This document shows positions 22,492-33,352 of a stretch of DNA of 64,000 nt, piece after piece (the stretch's first letter is position 1; every line of letters begins with the position of its first letter). The notes below the pieces were generated by a model. The model saw only the letters and a list, made by a program, of their open reading frames with translations, was not told the origin of the DNA and ran no database searches. Source of the stretch: Hydrangea macrophylla. Taxonomy: Eukaryota; Streptophyta; Magnoliopsida; Cornales; Hydrangeaceae. The stretch spans positions 63,970,010-64,034,009 of the forward strand of contig CM066983.1 in the NCBI GenBank assembly GCA_033977485.1, in the 5' to 3' direction. The position numbers and the translations under genes were made by a program.

Positions 22492-23186
22492 TAGGGCTGT
22501 ACTCGAGCCGAGCTTTAAGAGTTGGCATTTTGCTCAAGCTTAAGCTTGGTTCATTTATTATCGAGTCTAGCCAGCCTAGCTAACTGTTGTCGAGCCGAGG
22601 TGAGCCTAACTGTTATCAAGCCGAGTCGTGAGTCCTTGTTGAGCGACTCAACTCATGTACACCCTAATAGCAAATTTAAGTTGCCAACTAAAACCCACAG
22701 ATCAAGCTCAATGCTTGACAGTTGAGAACTTAATTGGCATATATATATATATATATAAAACAATTGCTTGACACGTGAATTTAGGACTATGTCCATTATA
22801 ATATGACAAATTCTTTTAATTTTAAATTCTTTATATTATACATATATTAGATTTTTATATTATCATATATATAATATTCTTTTAATTTTAAATATTTTAC
22901 ATTATACATATATTATATTTGTAAAATTATATAATATATATATATATAATTAAACAAGTCCTTTATCAAACCTATTAAAGAGATTTTTCACCAACCTACT
23001 ATACAAGCCTTAATCGAACTGTTTGCGAGTCTTATCGAGCCGAACCTATGTGTGCTCAAATTTGGCTCGTTTATTAAATAAGCCTAGTATTCAAGCTCGA
23101 GTTTGGCTCGTTTATTATACTTTCTGGACTGTTATCGAGCCAAGTCACGAACCCTTATTAAACGGCTCAACTCGTGTACACTTCTA
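22492..23186. mobile_element. hAT-type non-autonomous element
   Basis: It begins TAGGGCTGTACTCGAGCC and ends, inverted, with TAGAAGTGTACACGAG. Flanking 8-mers CTCTAGGG (22484-22491) and ATCTAGGG (23187-23194) form a duplication with one mismatch. GAGCCGAG and GGCTCG words recur in both arms around an AT-rich core (22740-22950). No coding sequence is present. Confidence 0.8.
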
Positions 23187-23434
23187 ATCTAGGGTGATGA
23201 TGGTCGGTACAAAGTACAAGCAATTCAAACCTTCTTCATGCATGTGAAAATGCTAGCACGTGACTACACACACTTTAATTGAATTAAATTAATGTTATAC
23301 TATAGTATATAACTCATCACAACCCAAAGTGTGACAGAAACTATGGATTAATTTTAATTTTGTAAATAAAAAACGTCTTTCTTAAAGAATAAGTTGATTT
23401 CTTGAAGTACACATTTCAAGTAAAAAAAAAAAAA

Positions 23435-23692
23435 GAGATTATTAAAAATCAGTTAAGTTTATTTAAAATTTTAAAGGTCAATCACTTACTTTTTCAAAAT
23501 AAAAAGAAAATCAAATTAAAACTAAAAATTCTAAAATCAGACAACTTTTGATCTTTTTTTAAAGGGATTATTAAAAATCAATCAAGTTTAATTAAAATTT
23601 TAAAAGGACAGTCAATTACTTTTTCCAAATGAAAAGGAAATCAAGTTAAAACTAAAAATTTTAAAAACACATCAACTTTTTGATTTTTTTAA
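23435..23692. repeat. Tandem duplication of 129 bp
   Basis: The segment starting GAGATTATTAAAAATCAGTT (23435) recurs from 23564 as GGGATTATTAAAAATCAATC. The two copies stay collinear through the AAACTAAAAATT block with scattered substitutions. Confidence 0.8.
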
Positions 23693-23699
23693 AATAAAA

Positions 23700-23915
23700 A
23701 AAAAAATTACATTTACCTCCCCCATCTCCTTCCTCACCGCCACCTCCACCAACCACCACCAACACCATGGCTAGCCACCACACCACACCACGACCACTAC
23801 CACTACCAGTCACCACATAACGACCACCCCCACCACGGCCACCACCACCCCCACCACAACATCTCTCTCTATATATATATACACATGAGTACATATATAT
23901 ATATATATACATATC
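23700..23915. repeat. CCACCA-rich low-complexity stretch and (TA)n
   Basis: CCACCACCA-type sequence (23725-23860) is followed by TATATATA (23868-23912). The minus-strand glycine-rich ORF here is low complexity and not supported as a gene. Confidence 0.75.
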
Positions 23916-24041
23916 TAATATATGGCCACTACCACCCCAACCTCTTTCTCTCTCTTCTTGCCACCACTACGACTGGCCTCCTCCATCATCCACCCCTGCT
24001 ACTGCAAAAAAAAGCAAAAAGGAAAAAAAAAGTTGCAGGTT

Positions 24042-24209
24042 AGAGCAACTGTCCAAACGACAGGAGCAACTCACCAAACTTATTGGGAGCAACCCACCAA
24101 AACGTAAGGAGCAACTCACCAAACGAAAAGAGTAATGTCGCTCCTTACGTTTGGTGAGTTGCTCCCGATACGTTTTGTGAGTTGCTCATTCTGTTTGGAC
24201 AATTGTTCC
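24042..24209. repeat. Foldback made of repeated GAGCAACTCACCAAACG units
   Basis: The left arm (24042-24116) carries three to four copies of an 18-26 bp unit with GAGCAACTCACCAAACG. The right arm (24137-24209) carries the same units inverted, and the arms pair over about 70 bp. A further pairing links 24206-24222 (CCAAAAATCTACAC) with 24333-24350. Confidence 0.75.
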
Positions 24210-24403
24210 AAAAATCTACACCATGCTCCTCCCCCCCTCTCTTTGATCTCTTTTCTCTCTCTTCTCATAGCCACGATTATCACGGTATACCTCGCTCATC
24301 CACCATCGCCACTACAAAAGGGGGAAAAAAAAGTTTAGATTTTTGGAGCAATTGTCCAAACAATTGTTATCATAAGGTTTTTCAATCCTTCTAAGGTCCT
24401 CAT

Positions 24404-24411
24404 TATTATTA

Positions 24412-24442
<31 letters not shown>

Positions 24443-24446
24443 TTTT
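24404..24446. repeat. (ATT)n and (ATTT)n microsatellite
   Basis: About eight ATT units followed by four to five TTTA units. Confidence 0.95.
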
Positions 24447-25479
24447 TAAATAAAAACTCCCGTTGTACCTATCACGTTGAAAATGTAAAATTATTTATGA
24501 AAATGTCTCTAAATCTAGGTGCTAACATCAGCGTGACAGGTACAGTAGGGGGAGGGGTAAATTTATTTGCAAAAATTAAAAGTGAGAGACTTTAGCCAAG
24601 AGAATAGGTGTCGTTTTGGTCTGCGAAAATTTTGAGCTATCCTTCAGGCCTTATTAATCTAACCTCAAGGACCTTAACCCAAGTTTCTCAAAATTTAATC
24701 AAGAATAGTAAGTCAACAAATATATTAGAAACACATGTTGATGATATATATATATATATATATATGAGAATGCTAACTTACAACATGGAACCTTTTTAGC
24801 GACCAAAAACACTCTTTTAGCGATGAAAATTTTCACTTTTAGTGACAATTTTTTTTCACCTTTAGCAACAACATTTTAAAAAGATTTGTAGCTAAAAGCT
24901 TTTTTGGTCACTAAAAATATTTTTGTTAGTCGTTAAAAGCTGATATATAATAATATCCTACAACCGTCATATTATAGAATAGCAGCCCCTATATATTTAT
25001 ATATATAACAAGGTCATAACAAAAAAAAAGATATATATACCAAGGAAAATACAAAACATAAGTAGAACAAAATATTCAATGTTGTTTTTGAAGGAAAAAT
25101 CTAGTGAAAACTAGTTACTCAGTTGAAAAAGGTTGGACTTAATTACTCACTGTTAGACCGGTTATGTATTTTGAAAAAAATTAAAGGAGGGAAACGCATT
25201 GAAATTAATTTTTACAAGAAGTTAGAAGGGCTAATAAGTATCTTGGTGAATTTTACAACTGTTGGATACAAAAGTGACTTTAGAAAAAATTTATGAAATA
25301 TCTTACGGAGTAGTGATTTTTGTTGTATTATACATCTTAGTAATTTTAGTATCCAACTGTTGTAATGTGGTCCAAATATGTAGTAACTTTAAAAGTCACT
25401 TTTGGTTTTGAAAATCATTTTGGTAGAACGAAAGTTATTTCAAAGTAATAATATGTTAGGACCTATTTATAATAATGGG
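24447..25479. other. Intergenic DNA, no gene seen
   Basis: AT-rich. A stretch at 24790-24945 contains TTTTAGCGA and TTAGTGAC words and their complements (GTCACTAAAA, GCTAAAAGC), so it may be a decayed TIR element. No reading frame shows a domain. Confidence 0.4.
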
Positions 25480-25482
25480 CAA

Positions 25483-25650
25483 TGCTATTTGCACTCCATT
25501 GATTACCAAAATACACTCTCTGGACTGCACTGAGTACATGGTACAACAGATTGTCAGAGTGGTACTATGGAGTGCATGAGTTAATTTTTATAGTGCCAAA
25601 AAATAGCATTGGCACGCATGCTGAATATGGTAGCATGCATGCCAATGCTA
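25483..25650. mobile_element. Decayed hairpin MITE
   Basis: The left tip GGGCAATGCTATTTGCACTCC is echoed inverted by GGAGTGCATGAG and by CAAAAAATAGCATTGGCACG. Pairing is imperfect. The tip belongs to the same style as those at 22026, 26108 and 35941. Confidence 0.45.
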
Positions 25651-25855
25651 TTTAGACCAGCGGATACAGTGTCAAATGCTATAATTTGACATTTCTGCTC
25701 CAATACTACATGCTATTTCAAATGCTACATTTGGCTCAAATTAATATCATTCATCTTGCAAAGTAGCCTTTAGTTAAAGGACAAAATGGCCATTTACTAA
25801 ATGTATCCGCCGATGTAAAGTAGCGCCTGTTGGTGCTCACAATGATAATGCTATG

Positions 25856-26579
25856 CAAGGCCAGCCTTGCCTATAGGCGGGGTAGGCAATTGCCTAGGGC
25901 CCCACATTTTGTTTATTTTTTTCTCTTCACAAGGGTCCCGAAAAAGACTGAGTAGGGCCCAAAATAAAAGTTTCATCTGTAACATGTTGAACAATTGTAA
26001 TACAGTCGAAGCAAATACTAGAAAAAAAATTAAATGTATGTGGCCCATTGTAATCCAACCCACCTTAAATATTTAAACTAATACTTCTCTTCTCACTTTT
26101 ATGTTTGGGTAATGCTATGTGCACATAAAATGTGCACATAAAGTGTGCACATGAAGATCTGGGTCATTTAATTCAGTGGAGCCCATGCTTGCATACATGG
26201 GACCCACCAAAATTAATAGCTCAGATCATTATGTGCACATTGTATGTGCACCAATCATTATTCTATCAACAAAAAGTAATAATATGAACATATGTGGAGC
26301 TACAAAGGGCCAAAGGGGCTAGCGGGAGGAAATTAAAATAAGAATTAGTACATGCAATAAGGATTACAATCACTAAACCTCTGAATTATTAAAAATGACC
26401 ATATATATATAAAACACTGTAAGTTTATAACATGTTTGATATAGAAATTATACTCGCAAACATATATAATAGACCCAAAATTTTCTCTTCAGGTGGCGCT
26501 ACCCTCGAACCCTTGTTGTTTAAAAGGCCCCGTCTTTCAATGTTCGCCTAGGGCCACCAATTTGTCAGGACCAGCCTTG
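25856..26579. mobile_element. hAT-type non-autonomous element
   Basis: Starts CAAGGCCAGCCTTG, ends GACCAGCCTTG, and is flanked by the perfect 8 bp duplication ATGCTATG (25848-25855 and 26580-26587). The subterminal CCTAGGGCC word occurs near both ends. It is 724 bp, non-coding, and hosts a second, hairpin-type insert at about 26108-26270. Confidence 0.85.
26108..26270. mobile_element. Hairpin MITE nested in the hAT element
   Basis: The left side GGGTAATGCTATGTGCACATAA and the right side TTATGTGCACAT...TGTGCACCAATCATTATTC form imperfect arms. The loop has a GCCCATGCTTGCATACATGGG hairpin. Confidence 0.55.
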
Positions 26580-26634
26580 ATGCTATGCTTCCCAAATTTT
26601 TCATCCTAAATGCTCCCCCAAATACATGTGGAAG

Positions 26635-27817
26635 TGTTTGCACCCAAAAACAATCAAAGGTTTTTGATCCCGAATGGAGTGTTGGATTGGCCGGCCTAAA
26701 GGCTGCAAGGGTCCATTGGGCTGAAGAAGATAACGTCGAACATTGCCAAGGCTGGGCTGCTATCCAAGCTAAGGTATAGCCCGATAGGCAGTCTGGGTCA
26801 TGCACCAACCGGTGGGGCATCCTCTTCGTAATAAATGAGCAATGGTAAGCATCAAAGCCCAATGGGGGGGCCAGGCAAGGATGACAGTGATCGAGCACCC
26901 GAGAGGCATATGCTGATGTCAGCAGAAGCCCGATTGGTCATAAGTCATTGGAGGGTCATCATCGGGCATCGAAGACAGAAAGCATGACAGATGACGATTG
27001 CACGAGTCCAATAAAGCTAGAGGCGGGATCATGTGAGCCCGATACGCCAAGAGGGGAAGGTGGTTCAATTCTTAGCTGTCATGAAGGCGTCACCCTGAAT
27101 TTTAGGAAACGGAGTCCAGTTGGGAAAGGAATCTGATCACGTCTAGCTGGATTTAGAAGGTTAATCCCTGAGATATTGGGATTGAGTCAGTCAAGACTCC
27201 GGATAAGGCAGTAGTTTAGGATTTGGAAGGATTCTGCTACCAATCAGTCTGCTTGAAGCGCAAGTTAAGAAATCATTGCCTTATCTAGACTGCTGGAGGG
27301 CCGCTATAAATGTATAAGCAGGCTAACCGTGCAGAGGACTCTGCGTCATCTCGACAACAGCACTCAGTAACATTTTTTTACAGCATCCATAGCATTCATA
27401 GCTTTCAAAGCACTCAAGTTTGTTCTTGTTATTCTGCATCCGTTGCATCCATAGCAAATAGGTCTGTCCCTTTTTGTTATTTCTTTTCTGTTATAACTTT
27501 GGACCATCAGAGCCTGTTCTAATTTTGTTCTTCGGCTGTATGTTTTATGCTCCAAGCATTTAATAAAAATCTATTTTATTAATCGTTTGTGATTTGTTTA
27601 CCTAGTAAATTCTTGCACGTATTGGCTTGTGTGCTTCAGCACTGTCATAGGATTTTTGGTGAGGGTACTTTCCTACTCATCATACACAGTCAGCCCTGCT
27701 TAGAAGTTAGATTCATTAAGCCTTGAGTATCAATCACTCAAGCGGTTTAGGAAATTAGTTTGCACGATTTGAAGCACATTTGGTTCTAGCACGCCCGCAT
27801 AAACTACATAGCAGATA
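26635..27817 (+). repeat. 5' LTR of the gag-protease element
   Basis: Starts TGTTTGCACCC and is collinear with 32164-33347 at high identity. Position 27817 corresponds to the CA end of the other copy. A TATAAAT-type box (27304-27310) precedes the probable transcription start. Confidence 0.85.
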
Positions 27818-27820
27818 ATT

Positions 27821-27838
27821 TGGCACGCCCAGTGGGAC
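27821..27838 (+). other. Primer-binding site
   Basis: TGGCACGCCCAGTGGGAC follows the LTR by 3 bp. It begins with TGG, as expected for annealing to a tRNA CCA end. I do not assign the tRNA. Confidence 0.7.
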
Positions 27839-27852
27839 CTTAGTGTCAAGAC

Positions 27853-30800
27853 ATGCCTCTGAAAAAAGATTAACAGGTCGGGAAGAACGGACAGGACGAC
27901 CTGACCGTTGTTGACGCACCAGAGGAAGAAAGCATTGCCCGTTCACCAATGGAAAGTGCCTTGACTCTGGAAATGATGTCAGAGCTTATGAGGCAAACCG
28001 TGGAACCAACGAGGCAGGACTATAATGCATTCTTGGGATCCATGGGAAATTTTCTGACGCTGATCCAGCAGACGGCCGATATGCAAAGAGGCCAGGATAG
28101 GCTAATGACATCAGTAGAAAAAACGCATACAAAACTAAATAGCCTAACTGACATGATCGGCCGACCAATAGCAACTTATGAGGCCAAGAATAATCACCAG
28201 CAAACCTTGGGATCAAGATCGGGCTTTGGCATGCATGATAAGCCAAAGGATCCACCATATGTCATCCCAAATCTTAGAGAGCCCTCCAGTTCAGGCAAAA
28301 AGACCGAATTGCAGATAGGAGAAGGGAGCAGTTCGATAGCCACTGATCCCACTGGGAAGGTGATACCAGTGATCCCTCAGTTTAATGGCCGAAATGAAGA
28401 ATTAATCGGCCACTAAACCCCCCCAGTTCACACTGCTGGGGGCAAAGGGTTAATAATGATATTTTTTGGCCTCATCAAGCCAATAACAACCAACATCAAC
28501 TACCGCCGCCATTACCGCCCCCGGTGGCGATAGCTCAGCCCATCGCCCCGCAACCCATTAACAGGAGGATTTGGTGGCAGCTATACACGAAGAGTATGGT
28601 CCGTTCATGAGACGGATGGAAAGACCGATGTACAGATGGCCATATCCGCCTGAAATCGACCAGGTCAACTTTTCCCAAGGATACAAGGTTCCAAATTTTA
28701 TGCTGTTCTCTGGGGAGAGTGAACAATCCTCGGTAGAGCATATTGGCTATTTTATAGTACAATGTGGCCATGTGGGTAGCAATGATCCATTAAAATTGAG
28801 GCTCTTTCCAAATTCCCTCACGGGGGGGCCTTCTTATGGTATGTTAATCTTCCAGCCAACTCAGTACGGGATTGGCAGGGGATGGAAGAATTATTTCATA
28901 GCCAATTCTATAGAACCGAGCCAGAAACATCTCTGGCAGACTTGTCCAGGATGTTGCAACTGGGAGGAGAAACCGTTGAGACCTATATCGCCCGATTCTG
29001 AAAGGCAAAGTATAGGTGCAAGATGGTCTTGTCCAAAGAAGAATACGTCAAAATGGCGATGGGTGGAATTTCCTTCGACCTTCGTAAAAGATTCGAAGGG
29101 ACTGACTTCCGTGATTTATTCAAGCTGGCTACGAGGGCCGCTCGCTATGAGCGTATTCTCTTGGATGAGCAGGAGAAGAAGAACTCGTCCAAGGGAACAT
29201 ATTACAAAGACCCTAACTACGAGGTTCACCTAGCTGACTGTAACCTTGAGGAAGAAACCGATATGGCCGAGCTAGTCAGCAAACGGACGATTGTCTATAA
29301 TGCCTTGAACAAACCCATCAACAATAACACCACTGCAAAAAAAGATGGTGTTTGAGGTTAGGAAGAACTACACGTTTGATATAACAATGGCCGATCAGAT
29401 TTTTGATGCCCTTTTGGCCGAAAAGGTGATCAGGCTAAGTGATGGTCATCGGATCCCTAAGGCCGATGACATAAAGAATAAAGAATATTGTAAGTGGCAT
29501 AATTCTTGGAAACATTCCACTAACAATTATGTTGTTTTTCGCAACATGATACAGGAAAACGTTGAAAAGGGAATATTCAAATTCTCGGACAAAGCCATGG
29601 GAGTTGATGCCAATCCATTTCCACAGATCACGAGAACTAACATGGTAGTGCCCGATATGACCAAGTTGACCAGGCCCTGGCCTAAGGTTGATTTGTCCAA
29701 GACGAAGGGAGAGCTACCAAATCAACGAGAAGGGAAGCAAATTGCCATCCTGGCCACCTAAGGACCAAAGGTAACCATCCGTGAACTCCAAAAAAATCAT
29801 CAGGAGCGAATGGAAGCTTAACGGAAGGCTGAACTAGAGACAGCCCGATCAACTTTTGATAGCCTGATCGCTGATTTACGTTACCAACTTGACATGATAG
29901 AGCAAGGTCTCTGTCCCAGGTGTAAGGCCGAGGTAAAAAACTAGGCCTTTGGCTTAAGCAAGAGGCCCAGAGCAGATGATCATAGAGAGCATAGCCCGAG
30001 AAGGCCTGTGCACGAAAGGCTTTTGCTCCCAAAGGCAAAGCCCGAATGGAAACCAAAGTCATCAACAGCCTTCCAATTCGGCCCAAAAGATTCAGGCCGT
30101 TTGGGGACTAGGCCGCAAAAGCTTTCTGGACAAAACCTATTTTAGATAAAACCTCTCACGGACCGACCACCAAGGATGGTGGTACCCCCGCAAGTAAACG
30201 AAGGAAGATGGTATTCCCAAAATTCCCTGTGGCGCCTATATATAGTAAGTTCCAGAAAATGAGGTTTCAGAGAGCTAGACAGGCCGAGAGGGAATGGCAG
30301 TACTGGGAGGATCGAGCAATTAAAACCCCGAGGCTCCTTCATCAACACTTGCCCGAGGCCGATGAACAGCTATTGGCAGAAGAAGAACCCTCATTTGATA
30401 AGAAAGCTAGTAAAGGGGCGATGTAAGCCACAGAACGCTTGAAGGAAATCTTCAAGCAAGTGAAGCTAAAAGGATAGTGTAAGCTCGAAACTGACCCAAT
30501 GGAGGAAGAGACTGACGATGGTAGGGATGAGGATGGCTTACCGATTCAATTCGGAACTATCCCAAAGGATTTGTCTTCAAACATGGTATTTACTCTTCTC
30601 ATGTCTTTCATGGCCAAGCCAGACCAGCCTACGTCCATGGAAGGGGATGTGAGAGAAGGCTTGACCAATGAGTCGGCCATGATAGAAGATTTGTGCTAGA
30701 ACGGTGGAGAGACCATCAAACCCAATGTAGTAGAAGCTACGAGTAAGAACGTGGGTGCCACTGATTCAGAAACTGATCGGCCTAAGATCACAATCTTGAG

Positions 30801-31478
30801 GCCGAAAGGGCAACAAACTGAAGAGGTGCTAAAGCCAGCAGGACCTATTAAGGTGGTTTTTGAAAAACCCACTTATCAGATGTCCCAGCATCTGAAGTCG
30901 TTGTACGTGAAGGGGCACATTGAAGGTCTTCCTATAAATAGAATACTGGTTGATGGGGGATCTACCATCAACATTATGCCCTAAATTATGTTGAGGTCCT
31001 TCAGAAGTCCGAGTTGGAGTTGATTCTGGCCGAGATGAATGTTAAGAGTTTCACAGGGACACCCTCCAGAACAAAGGGCATCCTGCCTATGGAGTTGACC
31101 GTTGGAACAAAGACACTCATGATAGTCGTTTTCATTGTAGAAACATCGACCACATACAACGTATTGTTGGGCCGAGACTGGATACATCCTAATTATTGTA
31201 TCCCCTCTACCCTCCATCAGTTATTGATTTTCTGGAGGGGTGACAAAGTGGAAGTAGTCGGGGCCGATACAAAGCCGTTCGTACCAAGGATACAGACGGC
31301 TAACGCAGTCTTGTATAAGGATGATATCGGGCCAGTCAAATTACTAGGATGTGGCAAATTGGGCAAACCGAATGCAGCCATAACAATAGGGCATAAAGAA
31401 ATCCATTGCACGAAGAAGACCATAACAATAGGGCATAAAAGAGAAGAGACCAGTCTATCTCCAACCGAGACCGACTGA
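27853..31478 (+). pseudogene. gag-pro: gag-protease pseudogene
   Basis: The first ATG is at 27853, with an in-frame TAA six codons later and open sequence resuming at once. Gag continues through 27949-28416, breaks, then 28571-29233 and 29023-29355. It contains ERPMYRWPYPPEIDQV and a capsid-like segment with ETVETYIARF visible across a frame change. A downstream KEYCKWHNSWKHSTNN segment (29345-29761) is a zinc-binding-like stretch in Tat-type gag. The aspartic protease carries RILVDGGSTINIMP (near 30945-30980), followed by a stop and frame change, then NVLLGRDWIH (near 31155-31190). Coding ends near 31478. The parts are collinear, so this is one former polyprotein with many lesions, ending after protease with no polymerase. 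Confidence 0.85.
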
Positions 31479-31555
31479 GCATTATAGCATCAAAGATGCC
31501 CGTCCGTCTCCAGATGTCGGCCTTTGAGGCCGATACTCTTGTCACCCATTTGTCA

Positions 31556-31885
31556 TTAGCAGTAGGGGTTGGCCAACCTCTGATAGTATGAGTAGCAGTC
31601 TGGACTTTTTTCCAGTGGGCAGGTACTTGGAAAAGGATTCATTCTCCACTGGAGGAAAGTAGGGGTAGAAGGCCGCCAAAGGGTTGCTGCGAAAGGCCGT
31701 GCCAAGGCCAGGCACCGCCAGCGTCCCGTCAGAAGAAGAACAACTGGTAAACTAGTCGGTGGAAATGGCAGAGGCATGGGTTTTGGCGAGTTGCCTCACC
31801 TCCTTACATCGGTTTTGTGGGTAAGAGCATCTCGGAATAATTTTTTGCCTTTGGAAGGGGGTGCCGAAGCATTCTTGGGGGCCAT
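31556..31885 (-). other. Antisense ORF remnant before the 3' LTR
   Basis: On the minus strand an ATG at 31885 opens MAPKNASAPPSKGKK and stops after 29 residues (31796-31798). A second open stretch (31777-31556, LARPFAATLWRPSTP) follows. Tat-lineage elements are known to carry an additional antisense ORF near the 3' LTR, some with transposase-like or plant-mobile-domain sequence. The lysine-rich MAPK-type start and the position fit, but I recognise no domain and the frame is broken. Confidence 0.4.
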
Positions 31886-32163
31886 TTCTGCGATGGATCT
31901 GTATTTGTATTCGCCGAAGGAAATAGAGAGTTTTAGACGGAGGAGTTGAGAATTTAGAGATAGAAAGATGAAGATGCAGATGAAGAATGTGAGGAGATTT
32001 TTGAAAATCCCTCTACTTTATACGCATCGCATTTAATGCGGAGTGACTGGTGGGATTCTTAAGGCTCTGACAGCTTCTGCATGGTGGACACGTGGCGCAT
32101 TTAAAATTCAAAACGTCACATCAATCAAGGCAGGATGATTAACATGACCTTTTGGGGGGCAAT

Positions 32164-33347
32164 TGTTTCCACCCAAAAACAGTCAAAGGTTTTTGAGCCC
32201 GAATGGAGTGTTGGATTGGCCGGTCTAGAGGCTGCAAGGGTCCGTCGGGCTGAAGAAGATAACATTGAATATTGCCAAGGCTGGGCTGCTATCCAAGCTC
32301 AGGTATAGCCCGATAGGCAGTCTGGGTCATGCACCAACTGGTCAGGCATCCTCTTCGTAATGAATGAGCAATGGTAAACATCAAAGCCCAATGGGGGGGG
32401 CAGGCAAGGATGACAGTGATCGAGCACCTGAGAGGCATAGGCTGATGTCAGCAGAAGCCCGATTGGTCATAATTCATTGGAGGGTCATCATCGGGCATAG
32501 AAGACAGAAAGCATGACAGATGACGGTTGCACGAGTCCGATAAAGCTACATGCAGGATCATGTGAGCCCGATACGCCAAGAGGGGAAGGTGGTTCAATTC
32601 TTAGCTGTCATGAAGGCGTCACCTTGAATTTTAGGAAACGGAGTCCGGTTGGGAAAGGAATCTGATCACGTCTAGCTGGATTTAGAAGGTTAATCCTTGA
32701 GATATTGAGATTGAGTCAGTCAAGACTCCGGATAAGGCAGTAGTTTGGAATTTGGAAGGATTCTGCTACCAATCAGTCTGCTTGAAGCGCAAGTTAAGAA
32801 TTCATTGCCTTATCTGGACTGCTGGAGGGCCGCTATAAATGTATAAGCAAGCTAACCGTGCAGAGGACTCCGCGTCATCTCGACAACGGCACTCAATAGC
32901 ATTTTTTTTATAGCATCCATAGCATTCATAGCATTCAAAGAACTCAAGTCTGTTCTTGTTATTCTGCATCCGTTGCATCCATAGCAAATAGGTTCGTCCC
33001 TTTTTGTTATTTCTTTTCTGTTTTAACTTTGGATAATCAGAGCATGTTCTGATTTTGTTCTTCGGTTGTATGTTTTATGCTCCAAACATTTAATAAAAAT
33101 CTATTTTATTAATCGTTTGTGATTTGTTTACCTAGTAAACTCTTGCACGTATTGGCTTGTGCGCTTCAGCACGGTCATAGGACTTTTGGTGAGGGTACTT
33201 TCCTACTCATTATACACAATCAACCTTGCTTAGAAATTAGATTCATTAAGCCTTGAGTACCACTCACTCAAGCAGTTTAGGAAATTAGTTTGCACGATTT
33301 AAACCACATTTGGTTCTGGCTTACCCACACAAACTACATAACAAACA
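32164..33347 (+). repeat. 3' LTR of the gag-protease element
   Basis: Starts TGTTTCCACCC directly after the polypurine tract and ends CATAACAAACA. It matches the 5' LTR with scattered substitutions and almost no length change. Confidence 0.85.
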
Positions 33348-33352
33348 GGATG

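Larger units (their letters stand above)
26635..33347 (+). mobile_element. Ty3-type LTR retrotransposon carrying only gag and protease
   Basis: Two direct LTRs of about 1.18 kb (26635-27817, 32164-33347) enclose a PBS, a broken gag-protease region and a polypurine tract (32151-32161, TTTGGGGGGCA). There is no RT, RNase H or integrase, so the element is non-autonomous. Flanking 5-mers are GGAAG (26630-26634) and GGATG (33348-33352), a duplication with one mismatch if the LTR ends are as given. An antisense ORF before the 3' LTR suggests the Tat/Ogre/Grande group, an inference from architecture. Confidence 0.85.

Noticed and set aside
23661..23912. Glycine-rich minus-strand ORF
   Set aside because: Low-complexity reading of a CCACCA tract and TA repeat.
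32802..33350. Small ORFs in the second LTR (such as 32802-32987 minus)
   Set aside because: They match ORFs in the other LTR of the same element and carry no domain.
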